DNA from: Tamarix chinensis
Taxonomy: Eukaryota > Streptophyta > Magnoliopsida > Caryophyllales > Tamaricaceae
Direction: 5' to 3'
Length of the DNA stretch: 64,000 nucleotides
Assembly: GCA_030549775.1 (NCBI GenBank)
Contig: CM060181.1
Location: 51,838,218-51,902,217, forward strand
In this document: positions 36,991 through 49,469 of the stretch, piece after piece
Layout: the number at the start of each line of letters is the position of its first letter
Numbering within the stretch: position 1 is the first letter of the stretch
Notes under the pieces: generated by a model
The model's input: only the letters and a program-made list of their open reading frames with translations
What the model was told of the DNA's origin: nothing
Databases searched by the model: none
Program-made: the position numbers and the translations under genes

Positions 36991-38299
36991 CTATCGGGGG
37001 ATTTAGTTTTAGGGATATGAGTTTTTTTTTTAGGTATTTTGGTTGTAGCAACATTTTGATATATATAGTGTTGCTATTGCTCAAATCCTGTAGTATGTAT
37101 ATCTTTTGTAATTTAAACTATTATGCAATGTTTTACTACGTATGTGTATATATATGAAGTCTTTGTAAGTATGAGCAGTTTCATTGATCAGCATTAATAT
37201 CTTTTTGGAAACGTGTTAGCATGATTCATATATATATATATATACAGAATAGCATAATACATTTGAGATTAATTCTTTCTAAGCATAAGTGATTTGTAAA
37301 TTATTAAACTTATAATTCAATTAATTTTTAATAATTACTTTCGTGTGGGATATATCTATATTCAAAAACTATGGATCGGAAATTGTTGTCTACAAATCGT
37401 CTGTCTAGAGAATATAACAAAGGAGTGGAGTTTTTCATCAAGTTTACAGTTGAACATGCTCAGGACTCTAGTAGAATAGTATGTCCTTGTTTAAAGTGTG
37501 CTTATATTCAACGTGTATGGAATTGATACAAGTTATACTTGTTGGATATGACATGAGGAAACATAGTCTAAATATGATAATGACAATGTTAGGAGGGATA
37601 GTAGTGGATCATCATTTGATAACTATGAGGGACATTCTGTAACACCCCAAAATTCACTACTTTTTTTTTTTGAAAGCGGAAGCAATTAAGATGGAAACAC
37701 TTAAAACCTGTGAATTCTGGGAATGTTACCGCCACACTTAGTACCAAACCGGTTCTCTCCGACCGTTTCAGTACCAAGTGCTAAGGCTAAAGAAAATATT
37801 TACGTTAAATTCAAATTAACCATTCATAAATGAATTCGAAAGATCATACAGCAAAATCAGAGTACGCATAAATGTTTATTAACACTTGTAACTTCCAAAT
37901 AGAAATACATTTAAACAATATAAAATCCGATGAGTCAAATTCCGGATTGCCTACTCACTCAAGTCAGGCCTGCCACCCCAAACAGTCTCTGATCTTAAAC
38001 CTGCACAAGCGGTCTGCTCCCCACCATCGGTGGATCATCACAGGACCCATCAACCAAGGTAGTATCAGTACGGGTCCAGTACTGAGTAAGGAGACTTGAT
38101 CACTAAGGCCAACACATAGTTGTACAATAATGCAGAAATAATAATAATAATGCATAAGACCAATATGATCACATAAATACACACGACCATCAAAGTAGAG
38201 TACAGGGCCTGATTGTAGTCCAGATTAATCATTTCATTAATCTCTTATCAGAGTTCATTTCACAACATACTTTTTATCAAGTCCATACGAGTACGGGAA

Positions 38300-38625
38300 C
38301 CCCACTATTTTAGCCGGTGGATCGGTCGCAAGGGTAACATACCCTGCCACTATTTTAGCCGGTGGATCGGTCGCGAGGGTAACATACCCTGCCACTATTA
38401 TAGCCGGTGGATCGGTCTGGCCCCTTCTCGCACGGTGTTCCACTGTAAGTAGATAATGTCTTCCCACTTATTATCAACATGTATAGTTTGGTTTGTTGAG
38501 CTCGGGATCCCCCACTATTATTGCCGGTGGATCGGTCGCGAGGGAAATATTCCCTGCCACTATTAAGCCGGTGGATCGATCTCCAGGTTACCGCAGTACC
38601 TGGCCACTATTATGCCGGTGGATCG
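38300..38625 (-). repeat. Repeated gccggtggatcggtc blocks in solo LTR B
   Basis: Six copies of ccactattttagccggtgg followed by atcggtc, with cgagggtaacataccctg spacers. They are the reverse complement of the blocks at 30285-30625 in solo LTR A. Confidence 0.88.
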
Positions 38626-38739
38626 GTCTGGGCCCGGCTCAACATCTTTCACTTTACATGATTAATGTCTTAAGTATCTTATTCAAAGGCTTTCACCAAA
38701 CATGCATAAATCACCACACATCACAATTACACTTCGAAC

Positions 38740-39540
38740 CTTTTTCATGTAAACCCTAAAATTCCACGTGAAGCCCTAAATTCAGCCATGCAAACTCTAA
38801 TACCACCATACAACCATCAATATCACCATGTAAATCCTAATACCACCATACAACCTTAATATCATCATACAAACCCTAATACCAACATACATCCATTAAT
38901 ACCACCAAGTAAACCCTAGATTCCGTCATACAAAACCATAAATTCAATCCAACCAAAACCAAAGATTCACCCATTCCAAACCCTAAATTCAAACCATAAA
39001 GATTCTTCCATACCAAACCCTAAATTCAAGCCATAAAGATTCTTCCACATAAAATCATAAATTAGAATCTCCCAAGGAAAACTATAAATTGAATTTCCCA
39101 AAGCAAATCATAAATTAGATTCCCCCATATAATATCATAATTTACATTTTCCCAAATAACATCATGAATTCGATTCTCCCAAACAAATTATAAATTAACT
39201 CTCCCAATCAAATCATAACTTAAAGTCTCCCATATAATCTTATAAATTACATTCTCCCAAATAACATCATAAACTAAATTCTCCCAAACAAATTATAAAT
39301 TAACTCTCCCAATCAAATCATAACTTAAATTCTCCCATATAATATTATAAATTACATTCTCCCAAATAACATCATAAACTAAATTCTCCCAAACAAACCA
39401 TAATTTAATTCTCCCATATAACATCATAAATTACATTTTCCCAAATAAAACCATATATTATATTCTCCGCATAAAACCATAAATTATACACTTACACCTA
39501 AAACCATACATTAGATTATTCCTTATAAAACCATAAAAGT
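38740..39540. repeat. Degenerate 27-32 bp repeats in solo LTR B
   Basis: Two motifs follow one another: ataccaccatacaacc-type units (38800-38940), then attctcccaaataacatcat/aaattac units (39060-39500). Neither motif is the minisatellite found in solo LTR A. Confidence 0.75.
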
Positions 39541-40117
39541 AGGTCAAATCACTTCCCTTAGTCAACTCCTTTCTCCATCCTACTTTTCATCTTTTCTCCC
39601 ACACAAACCACACCGACTTCCTCACATGCACAACACATATCATCATACATAAGTAATACACATACCATGCACAACATACTTCGACTCCAAGTCATACCAC
39701 ATATAAAATATTTAATTATAATAAACATAGGTACATAACATGCGAAACACATAATACACATAAGCACATAAAAGGCCTTAGCACTCCTTACCTAAAACGT
39801 CACCGGTCTTGGAGCACGCTCCTATGCTTCCTTAGGGTTTGACTGGTTTTACCTATTATGAAAGAAAACCTAAAATTAGACTCCCTCCTATCAAAAATAA
39901 TATTAAACACTAACTTAATATAATACTAGGCTTTTGATAAAATAATAATAACAAAAATACCAAAAATAATATCAATATTAATATTTACAAGAATAATAAA
40001 AATAGTAGCAATAATAATAAAAAGGCATTACTCAAAAATAAAAGGAAATAAGGGATTCAGACCCTTTACCAAAATAATACTAAAAAGATTATTTGTAAAA
40101 TAAATAACCCAATTCAG

Positions 40118-40118
40118 A

Positions 40119-40195
<77 letters not shown>

Positions 40196-40200
40196 CATTA
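40118..40200. repeat. (AAT)n microsatellite in solo LTR B
   Basis: Trinucleotide AAT/ATA units with a few gat interruptions. Minus-strand frames read it as poly-leucine. Confidence 0.9.
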
Positions 40201-43200
40201 TTAACAACACTAATGTTAAAATATTTATATTAATAATAATAAATAAGAATAATGGAAATTCGAAATAGAAAATAATAATAATAATAATAATTATACTTGT
40301 AACATTTTAATATTAATAATAGTAAATATAGAAATAATAAGAAAAATAATAATAAAATCGAATTAAAATATATTAGGCTTCAGCCCTCAACATAAATAAT
40401 AATAAAATATTAATACTAATAATAATAATAATAATGCATATTAAAATATAAATATTAAGAATAATAATAATATTATTTATATGTAAATAATTGAAATAAA
40501 ATAATTTAAGGGTTATAAAAATAGGGAAAATAGCTGAGAGGGTCTAGGGTTCAACCGAATGTTGGTGGGGACAGGCGGCACCGGCGGTGGCGCACGGCGG
40601 TGGCGGCGGTGGCCGAAAAAAGGAAAGAAAGAGGGGAAAGAAGGGAAAGTTGCATGCTGGGAATAAGATAGGAAGAATGGAGTTGGAAGTTGGGCTGTTT
40701 AAGAATGCCCAGAGGGAGAGGGACAGAATGAAGGTGGCGGCGCACGGCGGCGGCGGTGGTGGCCGAATGGAGGAGAAGAAGGAAGAGAGAGGAGGAGAGG
40801 GAGAAAAAGGAAAATAAAGGTAGGGGAAGGTAGGTCAGGGTCTGCAGAACATTTTTGGAGGTGAAAGAATCGGCCTTAGCGGCGGAGGAGGTGGCTAATG
40901 GCGGCGCCAAGGTGGCGGAGGCAGAAAACAGGGTTGATCGGGAAGAGAACTTTGCGCAGCTGGGACGGCTTGTGCAGGAAGAATCGAAGGGCAAGATAGA
41001 TTTGGTTAGATAGAGGGCGGTGCAAGGATGACACGGGTTTCCAGAAAGGGCGGCGAAGTTGGCCGTAGGCGGAGAACGAGGCGTCTGAAGTGGCGACGGT
41101 GGAAAGGTCGGGATTCTGGGTTGGGGGATCAAGAGCTCGATACAGAGCTGCTTACGGGATTATTTATAGGGAAAATAAGATAGGGTAGGATTATTTGGGC
41201 CGGATAGTAGATAGGGAAGGTAGGGTTCAGGTCGCCGGAGGCAACAAAGCCAGCGAAAATCCAAGTCGGAGCAAGGGTTGTGGCCGGCTGGAGAGAGAAG
41301 AACGAGCGGAAATAGGGGAGTTGATTAGGTTTATGAGGCTAACGAAACAAGAGGAAGAGAAAGGGAGGAAAAGTTCGGTCAATTCAGGCGAGATCGCCGG
41401 CGAAAAACCAGGGCGGGGCGGCGGTGCAGGTGCAGGTCGAAGGTCGGCGTCGAACGGGGGAAGGAAGGAAGAAGAAGAAGAAAGGTGGGGGACCGGGCGG
41501 TTCAGGGGAGAAAGAAAGAAAAGAAAAGAGGGGCAGACCGGGCCGGTCGGGCGCTGGTCGAAGGCGTTTAAATGAAACGCCAAGTTTCGGTGGAACTGGA
41601 ATAAAAGCGCGGCGTATAAGGGGGTCGGGCGAAGGGCGAAGGACGGTGTCATTAAATGGGGCGACGCGTTTAGTCAAGAAAATGAATGAAACGCAGCGTT
41701 CCACGGGCGGAGGAAGAAGGCAGCGTCGCGCGAGCTGGGCCGAAGAGGAAGAAGAAAAGAAAAGAAGAACTGGGCCGCGCCAGGCCCAGTCGGGGAAAAG
41801 AAGAGGAAAAAAGAAAAAGAAGAAAAAGAAAGAAAAAGGTAAGGAAAAAGGAAGAAAGAAAAAGAAAAAGGGGAAAAAGGAAAGGGGAAAAATAATTAGG
41901 TTAGGGTCAATTAAATTAACCTGAATATTTAGGATATTTAAAAATAATAATATTTAAATTCCTTTTTAGGCTAAAATAAGATTTTTGAAAGATTTTCCAT
42001 AAATTCCATTTTAAGTAGTAAAACACCCAAATTTTCTCTAATTAAATTATTTGTAAAATTAATATTAATTTGAAACTATTTTATACTTCTTATTTTAAAT
42101 AAAATAATTTATTTAATAAATTTTCAAAATAAAATGCTTAATTAGCTAAAATACCCAAATTCTTTTCTAATAAAAATACTTATAAATTTATTCTTAAATT
42201 TCCCTAGTTAAATATCCTTTTATTTTATTAATAATAATTTATTTAAATAAATTTCTAATAAAACCTCATTTAAATATAATTTATAAAATTAGGAATTTTC
42301 GGGGCATTTCACATTCGTTAGAGGAGATGACTCAAAAGGTTGAGGAAAGTGTTTGGGATTGTCCAAAAATGTTTAAGAAGTTATTGAATGACTCGAAGAA
42401 ACCTTTATATAGTGATTGTAAGACATTTATGCTATTATCCACTACTTTAAGGTTGTACAACTTAAAAGCATGTAACGGATGGAGTGATAAGAGTTTCACA
42501 GAATTATTGTCACTTGTGAAGGATATGCTTCCTAATGACAACTTACTACCCGATCGTACCTATGAAGAGAAGAAGATTCAATCCTCTATGGGCATGAGTT
42601 ATTAGAAGATACATGCATGCCCTAATGATTGTGTTTTATATCGCAATGACAATGCATACAAGAAGAACAAGGTACCCGCTAAGGTCTTATGGTATTTTCC
42701 TATAATACCAAGATTAAGGCAGATTTTTAATAATGTTGAAGATGGTAAGAACCTAAGATGGTATGCTAATGACAAGATAGATGACAGGCTTCTTAGACAT
42801 CCATCTGACTCTCCACAATGGATGATGATTGATGGCTTGTTTCCTGAATTCAGTGAAGAAGCAAGAAATGTGTGTCTTGTGCTTTCTGCAGATGGAATGA
42901 ATCTACACAATCAAAGCACCTACAGTTTATGGCTAGCGATTTTGGTTATATACAATCTGCCTCTGTGGCTCTATATGAAACGCAAGTATATGGTGTTGTC
43001 TTTACTCATTTCCATACCAAACCAACTTGTGAATGATATTTTTGTTTATTTGGCACCTTTGATTGATGATTTGAAGTTCTTATGGGACATGAGCATTGAA
43101 GGATTTGATGCATATAGTGAAAAAAATTTCACTTTGAGAGTAATGTTATTCTGTATTATAAATGATTTTCTAGCATATGGCAACTTATCAGGTTATAGTG

Positions 43201-45353
43201 TGAGAGGCCATTATTCATGTCCGATATGTGAGGAGAATACTTCATTTGTTCAGCTAACACATGGCCAGAAGATTGTGTTCATTGGGCATCGTAAGTTTTT
43301 ACCGAAGAATCAACATTATCGTATGCAAAGAAAAGCGCTCAATGGATTCCGAGAAGAAGGGAAGGCACCAATATGGTTGACGGGTTGACAAGTGCGGCTA
43401 AAGATGAAACATTTGAGTATCAAGTTTGGGAAAAAGAACAAAGATAAGCCTCCATTAGTTGGGTGGAAGAAGATGTCAATAATCTTCCACCTTCCTTATT
43501 AGGAATCTTTCTACATGAGCCATGCCCTTGATGTGATATATATTGACAAAAATATATGTGACAGTCTTGTCGGTACATTAATTAATGTTCTATGCATTAC
43601 TAAAGATGGCATAAATGCTCGAATGGATATGGAAGAAATGGGCATAAGACGGGAACTGACACTACGAGACAATGGAAGAAGAACATATTTACCATCGGCG
43701 TGTCATACTCTTTCCAGAAAAGAGATAATTTTATTTTGTGAATTCTTTCACAGTGTCAAGGTTCCGGAAGGGTATTCTTCAAATTTTAGAAGGCTTGTGT
43801 CAATAAAATAGTTGAAATTAATTAACATGTTGTCTCATGATTGTCATATTTTGATGCAGCACTTGTTGCTGATAGCTATACGTGGAATTTTGTCAAAACG
43901 TGTTTGAATTACTATCACGAGGCTTTGTTAGTTTTTTAAAGCCGTCTGCTCTAAAGTTATACATCTTGATAGTTTGGACGCCTTACAAAGAGGGATTGTG
44001 ATTACTTTGTGCCATCATAAAATATATTTTCCACCATCATTCTTTGACATTATGGTACATCTAACTGTTTATTTAGTTTATGAGATAAAGATGTTAGGAC
44101 CTGTTCATGGGCATTAGATGTACCCCTGTGAATAGTTTATGAAGTTGATAAAAGGTTATGTGAATAATCGATATCGTCCAGAAGGATGTATTGTTGAGAG
44201 TTACATTGTGGAAGAGGCAATTGAGTTTTGCACAAAGTACTCAAATGCTGAAGCTCTTGGTATTCCTAAGTCTCGACATGTAGGAAAATTTGAAGGACAG
44301 GATATTAGGGGCAAACAGTTTGGGCGTGTAGACACTAATATGTTCCGTGCAGTACATCTATATGTATTACGCAACAATGATGATGTTCAATCGTACATTG
44401 AAGAGCATATGATTTCTTTACAGATTGAAAATTCATCAAAGACTAAGAAATGGATTATCGATAAACATAATCTTTCCTTTATTGATTGGATAAGAGATCG
44501 CATCATTCCACTCATCGGACATTCCCGAACTTTAATTTCTGAAACCCTACGTTGGTTGTCTCAGAAATCTCGTTATGAATTTTTTCAATATACCAATTAT
44601 GTGATCAACGATTAAACTTTTTATACAAAAGAACAAGATGAGAAGAGTACAATGTAAAATAGTGGGGAGACTTTAGTGGTTGAGGCAATGTATGTTGCTA
44701 GTGCAAAAGACAAGAATCCAACTTATGGATATATGAATTATTATGATGTGATTGAACATATATGGGAATTAGATTACAATATATTTAAAATCCCTATATT
44801 CGGCTACAGATGGGTTGATAATGGTTGTGGGGTTAGATATGAAGATGGATTCCCATTAGTAGATCTTAATAGGGTAAGGCATAAACAAGACCCATTCATC
44901 TTAGCATCATAAGCAACACAAGTATTCTATGTCACTCACCCTGCTGATAATAAATGGTCTGTGGTACTATCTACGAAAAAAGAAATGCCAACAAATGTGA
45001 TGATGAAAATGATGCCAATTAGAATAAAGAGTGTGTCTCAGCTGTGCAAGCAACTCAATTATTAAATGATGATAACAATAAAATTAATAAGGAGGAAATC
45101 TATGTCAAGAATGATCATCATGAAGTAATATATGTATTAGATCCTAAAACTGATCCTAAAACAAGGGGAAAAAAGGAAGGAAAAGAAGGTAATGAAGGTA
45201 ATAATATTATAACATATAATATCTGTGTTGGTTTTTTTAAATGCATTTTTCAGCCTTCATGAATGGATATTTATTGTATCGATAATATAATGGTACATTA
45301 TGCTCAATACATAACACTCTAACATAATTTATTTATTGATTTTGTTTAGAGAT

Positions 45354-46799
45354 ATGGCCAACAAAAATATTGATAGGGACAGCAGTGATGAAGAAGGAAA
45401 AAGTGGACCTACGATTATGAGAATCATCACAGATATGATGAATAAAGGAGAACTAGTCGAGTTGGGATGGAATACTTATAATCTTCCCATTGGCCCTTAT
45501 GCATACATGTTCTCGACTTACATTTTACTTGTGACCTATAATCATGTTACTATCTCCTATAATAATTAGAGGCAGACTCCAAAGGGTCATAAGGAGCATA
45601 TTTGGTAGAAAATCACGGTAAATATACTATTTTATGTAATCATTTTTGTATGTCAAATGTTATTAATTTTAATACATTAGCATCGGTATACATTTATGTG
45701 TCTTATTTTGCAGAGAGGGTTTAATGTGCCAGAGAGTAAGAAGAAATGGCTTATTAGATATTGTAAGGAGTGTTTAAGAACATTTAGGTCATATTTAGCT
45801 CGTAGGAAAATGTAAAGAAAGAGGGATGGTTCTCTACGGCAGAATGCACCCAAACGATACGATTTTATCGATCAAGAAAGTTGGAACCAATTTATTGCAT
45901 ATCATCTTACGGGTGATTTTAAGGTATTTGTTGGATAACAATTAAACTTTTTGTATCGATCCTAGTATTGTGCATAATAATGAATTAACCATGTCACTAT
46001 GTTTTGTCTTGTCACATAGGAAAAAGTGCCAAAAATAAAGAGATTGCAAAGTAGAATAAATACCGGCATAATATGGCTCGCAAAAGGTATGCAGGCCTTG
46101 AAGAGGAGTTGGTATACATTTTATAATTTATCTATTTACATGTATTGATGAATTTTATAATATTGGTACATTATAAGAATATTTTTTTGATTTATAGCTC
46201 ATAGCCCAAGACTTAGACTCATGTACCTCGTCCATTAATATTGGTACATTATGGAAGAAGGATATAGCAACAAGAGATGGATATATTAATGAAGATGTAG
46301 ATGTTCCGGCCACAAAAATTGTAAGTTTGTAGATATCTAGAACCCTGCTTAGTTTTCTTTTAGAAAAATATTATATTATGCTTGTTCCTATAAGCTAAAT
46401 TTACATATAGTATATACATTACAGGACGAACTTCAAGCATCAGATGGTGAGGAGGGGGTCGACCAATATAACATTGTGTCCCAAGCTAAAGGAATTGTAG
46501 AACACCTTAGAAGACACAGGGGTCTTGGATTAGGTGTTACGAGAATGAGTATATGTGGTCGATCTCGTGGTTCTCATAGCACTAATGAGCAAGTCTCCAT
46601 CCTCACCCAGAAATTGAACGTGGCATTTAAATGGATGGCAACAATGGATCAAGAGTTGTCATTTATTAAATCTCAAGGGTATAAGCCATCTGATTCAGTC
46701 GACCATGATCAGCTTCACATACCTAATGTAAATAGCGTTAGAGACAGTTGTGAAGCTGATGCACGTCTTTCTTTTCTTCCCGAGTTAAGCAATACATAA
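45354..46799 (+). pseudogene. Second CACTA gene, plant transposase (Transposase_24-like)
   Basis: It starts with ATG at 45354 and shows GPTIMRIITDMMNKGELVEL, a typical beginning for the second ORF of plant En/Spm elements. Exon-like pieces follow with plausible borders: a cag acceptor before RGFNVPESKKKWLIRY (about 45714), then KRYDFIDQESWNQFI (to about 45922), a piece ending PATKI|gtaag (46204-46320), and a last piece after ttacag with DELQASDGEE. Conserved residues include W in the ESWNQF segment. A TAA in the YLARRKM.RKRD stretch (near 45814) breaks the frame. Exact splicing cannot be fixed from sequence alone. Confidence 0.6.
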
Positions 46800-46993
46800 C
46801 TATGAATTGTTATTAAATGTATTCGGTGTCATAAATAATTAATAATGTTTAATATTTTCATTTAGGGTTTGCATAAATGTAACTTGTTAGCAAATGATCT
46901 TTCAACTCTTTTGGCAAAAGGAAGGGTCCGCATCAATCACAATATCCAAACGCAAACTGTCCACGGGTAAACTTAGCCCTAAATACAAGGTCG

Positions 46994-48330
46994 GTGAGTA
47001 TTGACACTCCAATCATTGGCAGTGCACCCTTACCTTGTTATAAAGAGGGCGATGAGGCAGCTACAGTGCTAGAAGCTCATGGAAGCTTCGTGCCTTGGCC
47101 TGCGAATCAGATACGTCTCACTACTGAAGAGGTATTGACATTCAAAATCTTTATTAGACCTTGTTTAGTAGTTATATTGTTTATACCTTTTTCATATATA
47201 TATGCTCAATACATATTTTTTGATTATTATCGATTAAGGAATTAAAGAAGAAGAATGCTCCTGCTAGTAAAACCAAGAGAGTTACTAGTAGACAAAGCAA
47301 CACAAAAGAGGACGTTGCTAAAGGAAAGAGAGCTAAATCTAAAAAATTAGTTACCCCACAAAAGATTCCTTCTTCGAAAATAAGCCAACCTCCACCAGCA
47401 TTAGTTTTATTGTATTTCTATGCCCAAAACTACCTCAAGGATAATTATCTTTTCATTGATTGTCATCCTGAGTATGTTGGGAGGGACAATGCTACTTACA
47501 TGGTATCGACGGTTAACATAAGTGACATTTATAATCAGGAATGGATGTCAACAACGAGTGTCGCCATTTATGTCACGTAAGCATTGTTTATATTTCAGAT
47601 TTTAGTACTCTTTTACAATTGAAATTTTTATGACCTCTTATATGAGTTATTAGTTATTAACAAATATGCATTGTTATTGTTGTCCATAGGTTGGTAGCTA
47701 GTTGCGCTGCGATGGAGGGAATGTTGTCCTCTATTGTATTTGTGTGCCCATACTACATAGCTGACAGTAGTACAATAATAGAGAGTAAGTACATAAACTA
47801 TTTAGCAGATCGTATTTTGATTGAGGGACACAACAAGCTCTATCTCATTCCTCACCTTGCAAATGAACATTGGGTTTTGTACACCTTCCAACCTGATCTT
47901 AATAAAGTCTATGTGTTTGATTCCCTTCGAACCTATGACGTGCCTTTTGAGGTCACTCGTCGTGGTGGAAAAGAATTTATCGACATGTTATTATACTTTT
48001 CACTTCTTACTTCATTAGATTATTTATACATATATTATACTTTCATTATTTGAGGTATATATACTTACAATATTGTGTATCCAACTCTATTTATTAGGGC
48101 ACTACGGACGGCATATCAAAGGAAAGGTGGGAATGGTGTCCCAGACCCAAAGAATCTTTAATATGAGCCTATCATGGTAAGTAGGAAGACAGCTATTTTG
48201 TATTTTATTTTGATTCAAATTAATATCTAATAGTTAGAGAGCTAACTAAATTCATTTGACAGTATCCACAACAGAAAAACAACGATGATTATGGATAATA
48301 TGTATGTAGAGAAATGGATCTTATAGTCCA
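46994..48330 (+). pseudogene. Ulp1-type cysteine protease (C48) gene of the CACTA element
   Basis: An upstream piece at 46994-47240 leads to lysine-rich DNA (47240-47350). The protease domain follows: the 47400s piece with FYAQNYLKDNYLFID, then 47691-48053 with LIPHLANEHWVLYTF (catalytic His) and NKVYVFDSL (catalytic Asp). The last piece, at 48264-48330, should carry the catalytic Cys in a DCGYYVC motif. Here it reads DY-G-stop-YVC: TAT at 48290-48292 and TAA at 48296-48298. Ulp1 enzymes remove SUMO-like modifiers, and CACTA elements often carry such genes. This copy cannot be active. Confidence 0.75.
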
Positions 48331-48869
48331 GAATAGATCGGTCAATATAGATCCAAGACATGTATATTTTCTTTTCCATATTTTTCTATTAATTAATCAT
48401 AACATATATATTTTTGAGCTAATGGCTAACTGTATATTAATTAAAACTTGGATGTTGTAGTTTTTCACCGATGACTATACACGAGGCTAGCAATACAATG
48501 TTAATGAAATTGATGAAGTTAGAGACCAATGGGCCAAGCACGTGCACTCATTCATTTGGTATTAGGTAGTGATCTATATATTCTACATGCATTTTCAGGT
48601 TTGTATTTCGTCTTCATCTTCCAGTCTTCTAGCCTAGATCTCTGAACTTTTTACTTTGGGGTGTAGAGCTACCAAGTTGTGATATGCCTACTAATTTTGA
48701 TTCCTAAGTATGGCCAATGTATTGAGACATACATACCAATTAGAGATTGATTGAAATTATGGTGTGATTGCAGATTGGTATGAATTGATGTTGTTTTACA
48801 TTGCAGATTTGGTGATTATTTGAACATACAATTGTGTATGTGGGTAGGAACAAAACAGAAAAATCATTA

Positions 48870-49466
48870 AAGAAAACCTATAGTTTTAATAAAGGTTCTT
48901 ATTAAGAACCGTTATCAAAACTCATGTATTTAATCTCAAATTTATGCTCAATTAATACGTATTAGGGTTTAATAAATACATAATCAGTCCTTGAAACCCT
49001 AATTGGATGATAAACTTTTAATAACGGTTTTCATAAGAACCGTTATTAAAACCTACGTTTTATTAACGGTTTTTATTAAGAACCGTTATTAAAATTGTCC
49101 GTTTAATCTCAAATTTATGCTCATTTAATACATATTAGGGTTTAATAAATGCATAAATGATGACTGAAACCCTAATTCGATTATTTTTTAACAACGGTTT
49201 TTATAATAACCGTTATTAAAACCTGGTTTTCCACAATAGTTTTTACTTATAAACCGTTATTGAAACCTTATTTTTAACAATGGTTTACTAAAAACCATTA
49301 TTAAAACTTTTTTTTAACAATGGTTTTTACTTTAAAACAATTATTAAATATGAATTTTATGCACATATTCGCAGGTTTTTTCTATATTTTTTTGACGGTT
49401 ATGAATCGTTATTAAAAATTTAATAACGGTTTTCAACCGTTATTAAAACCCCTTTTCAGGGTAGTG
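48870..49466 (-). repeat. Right subterminal repeats of the CACTA element
   Basis: Palindromic pairs of ttttaataacggtttt...taagaaccgttattaaaa recur about seven times, interspersed with a twice-repeated taatctcaaatttatgctca segment (48931 and 49103). The last 10 bp form the terminal inverted repeat. Confidence 0.8.
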
Positions 49467-49469
49467 GTA

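Larger units (their letters stand above)
37638..42311 (-). mobile_element. Solo LTR B (4.67 kb), perfect TSD, in TNP2
   Basis: Read on the plus strand it runs tgtaacacccc ... ggggcatttca; the flanks are cattc at 37633-37637 and 42312-42316. The first 100 bp are the reverse complement of the 3' end of solo LTR A (gtgaattttggggtgttaca and the cttccgc segment). It shares the gccggtggatcggtc blocks with A. A purine-rich tract at 40560-41900 corresponds to the C/T-rich tract of A, and (AAT)n DNA lies at 39940-40460. No coding domains are present. The long frames at 40551-41924 sit in the purine-rich tract and are not genes. The insertion splits the TNP2 coding sequence. Confidence 0.88.
37371..45265 (+). 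pseudogene. TNP2-type CACTA transposase, broken and interrupted
   Basis: The 5' exon piece at 37371-37637 encodes the N-terminal transposase-associated domain (MDRKLLS..., with CPCLKC). It loses frame near 37520 and is cut at 37637 by solo LTR B. Coding resumes at 42317 with the Transposase_21 core: KVLWYFPIIPRL, HPSDSPQW, LSADGMN, YNLPLWLYMKRKYM, YGNLSGYSVRGHYSCPICEE. After 43390 come DUF4218-like pieces (YLPSACHTLSRKE, PEGYSSN; 43515-44615) and a DUF4216-like C-terminus (44676-45050). A TAG stop at 42603-42605 replaces a codon in the normally continuous MSY.KIHACPND segment. The usual cysteine-rich stretch after it is shortened, and further stops occur at 43386-43388 and 43809-43811. Family role: it cuts and joins the element ends. 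This copy is non-functional. Confidence 0.87.
34521..49466 (+). mobile_element. CACTA (En/Spm) transposon, 14.9 kb
   Basis: The right end is cagggtagtg (reverse complement CACTACCCTG). The left end is cagtactacaaaaatggg, a CACTACAAAAA-type terminus that seems to carry a 3-bp insertion. The flanking trinucleotide is gta at 34518-34520 and at 49467-49469, as expected for the 3-bp target duplication of this superfamily. Both ends carry arrays of ttaataacggttcttataag/aaccgttattaaaa. Inside, in order, are TNP2-, Transposase_24- and Ulp1-like genes, all broken. Without the nested solo LTR the element is about 10.3 kb. It is defective in cis, since all its genes carry stops. Confidence 0.88.

Noticed and set aside
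40551..41924. Long Gly/Arg/Lys-rich open frames on both strands
   Set aside because: Purine-rich tract of solo LTR B, the counterpart of the C/T-rich tract in solo LTR A; overlapping frames on both strands and no domain.
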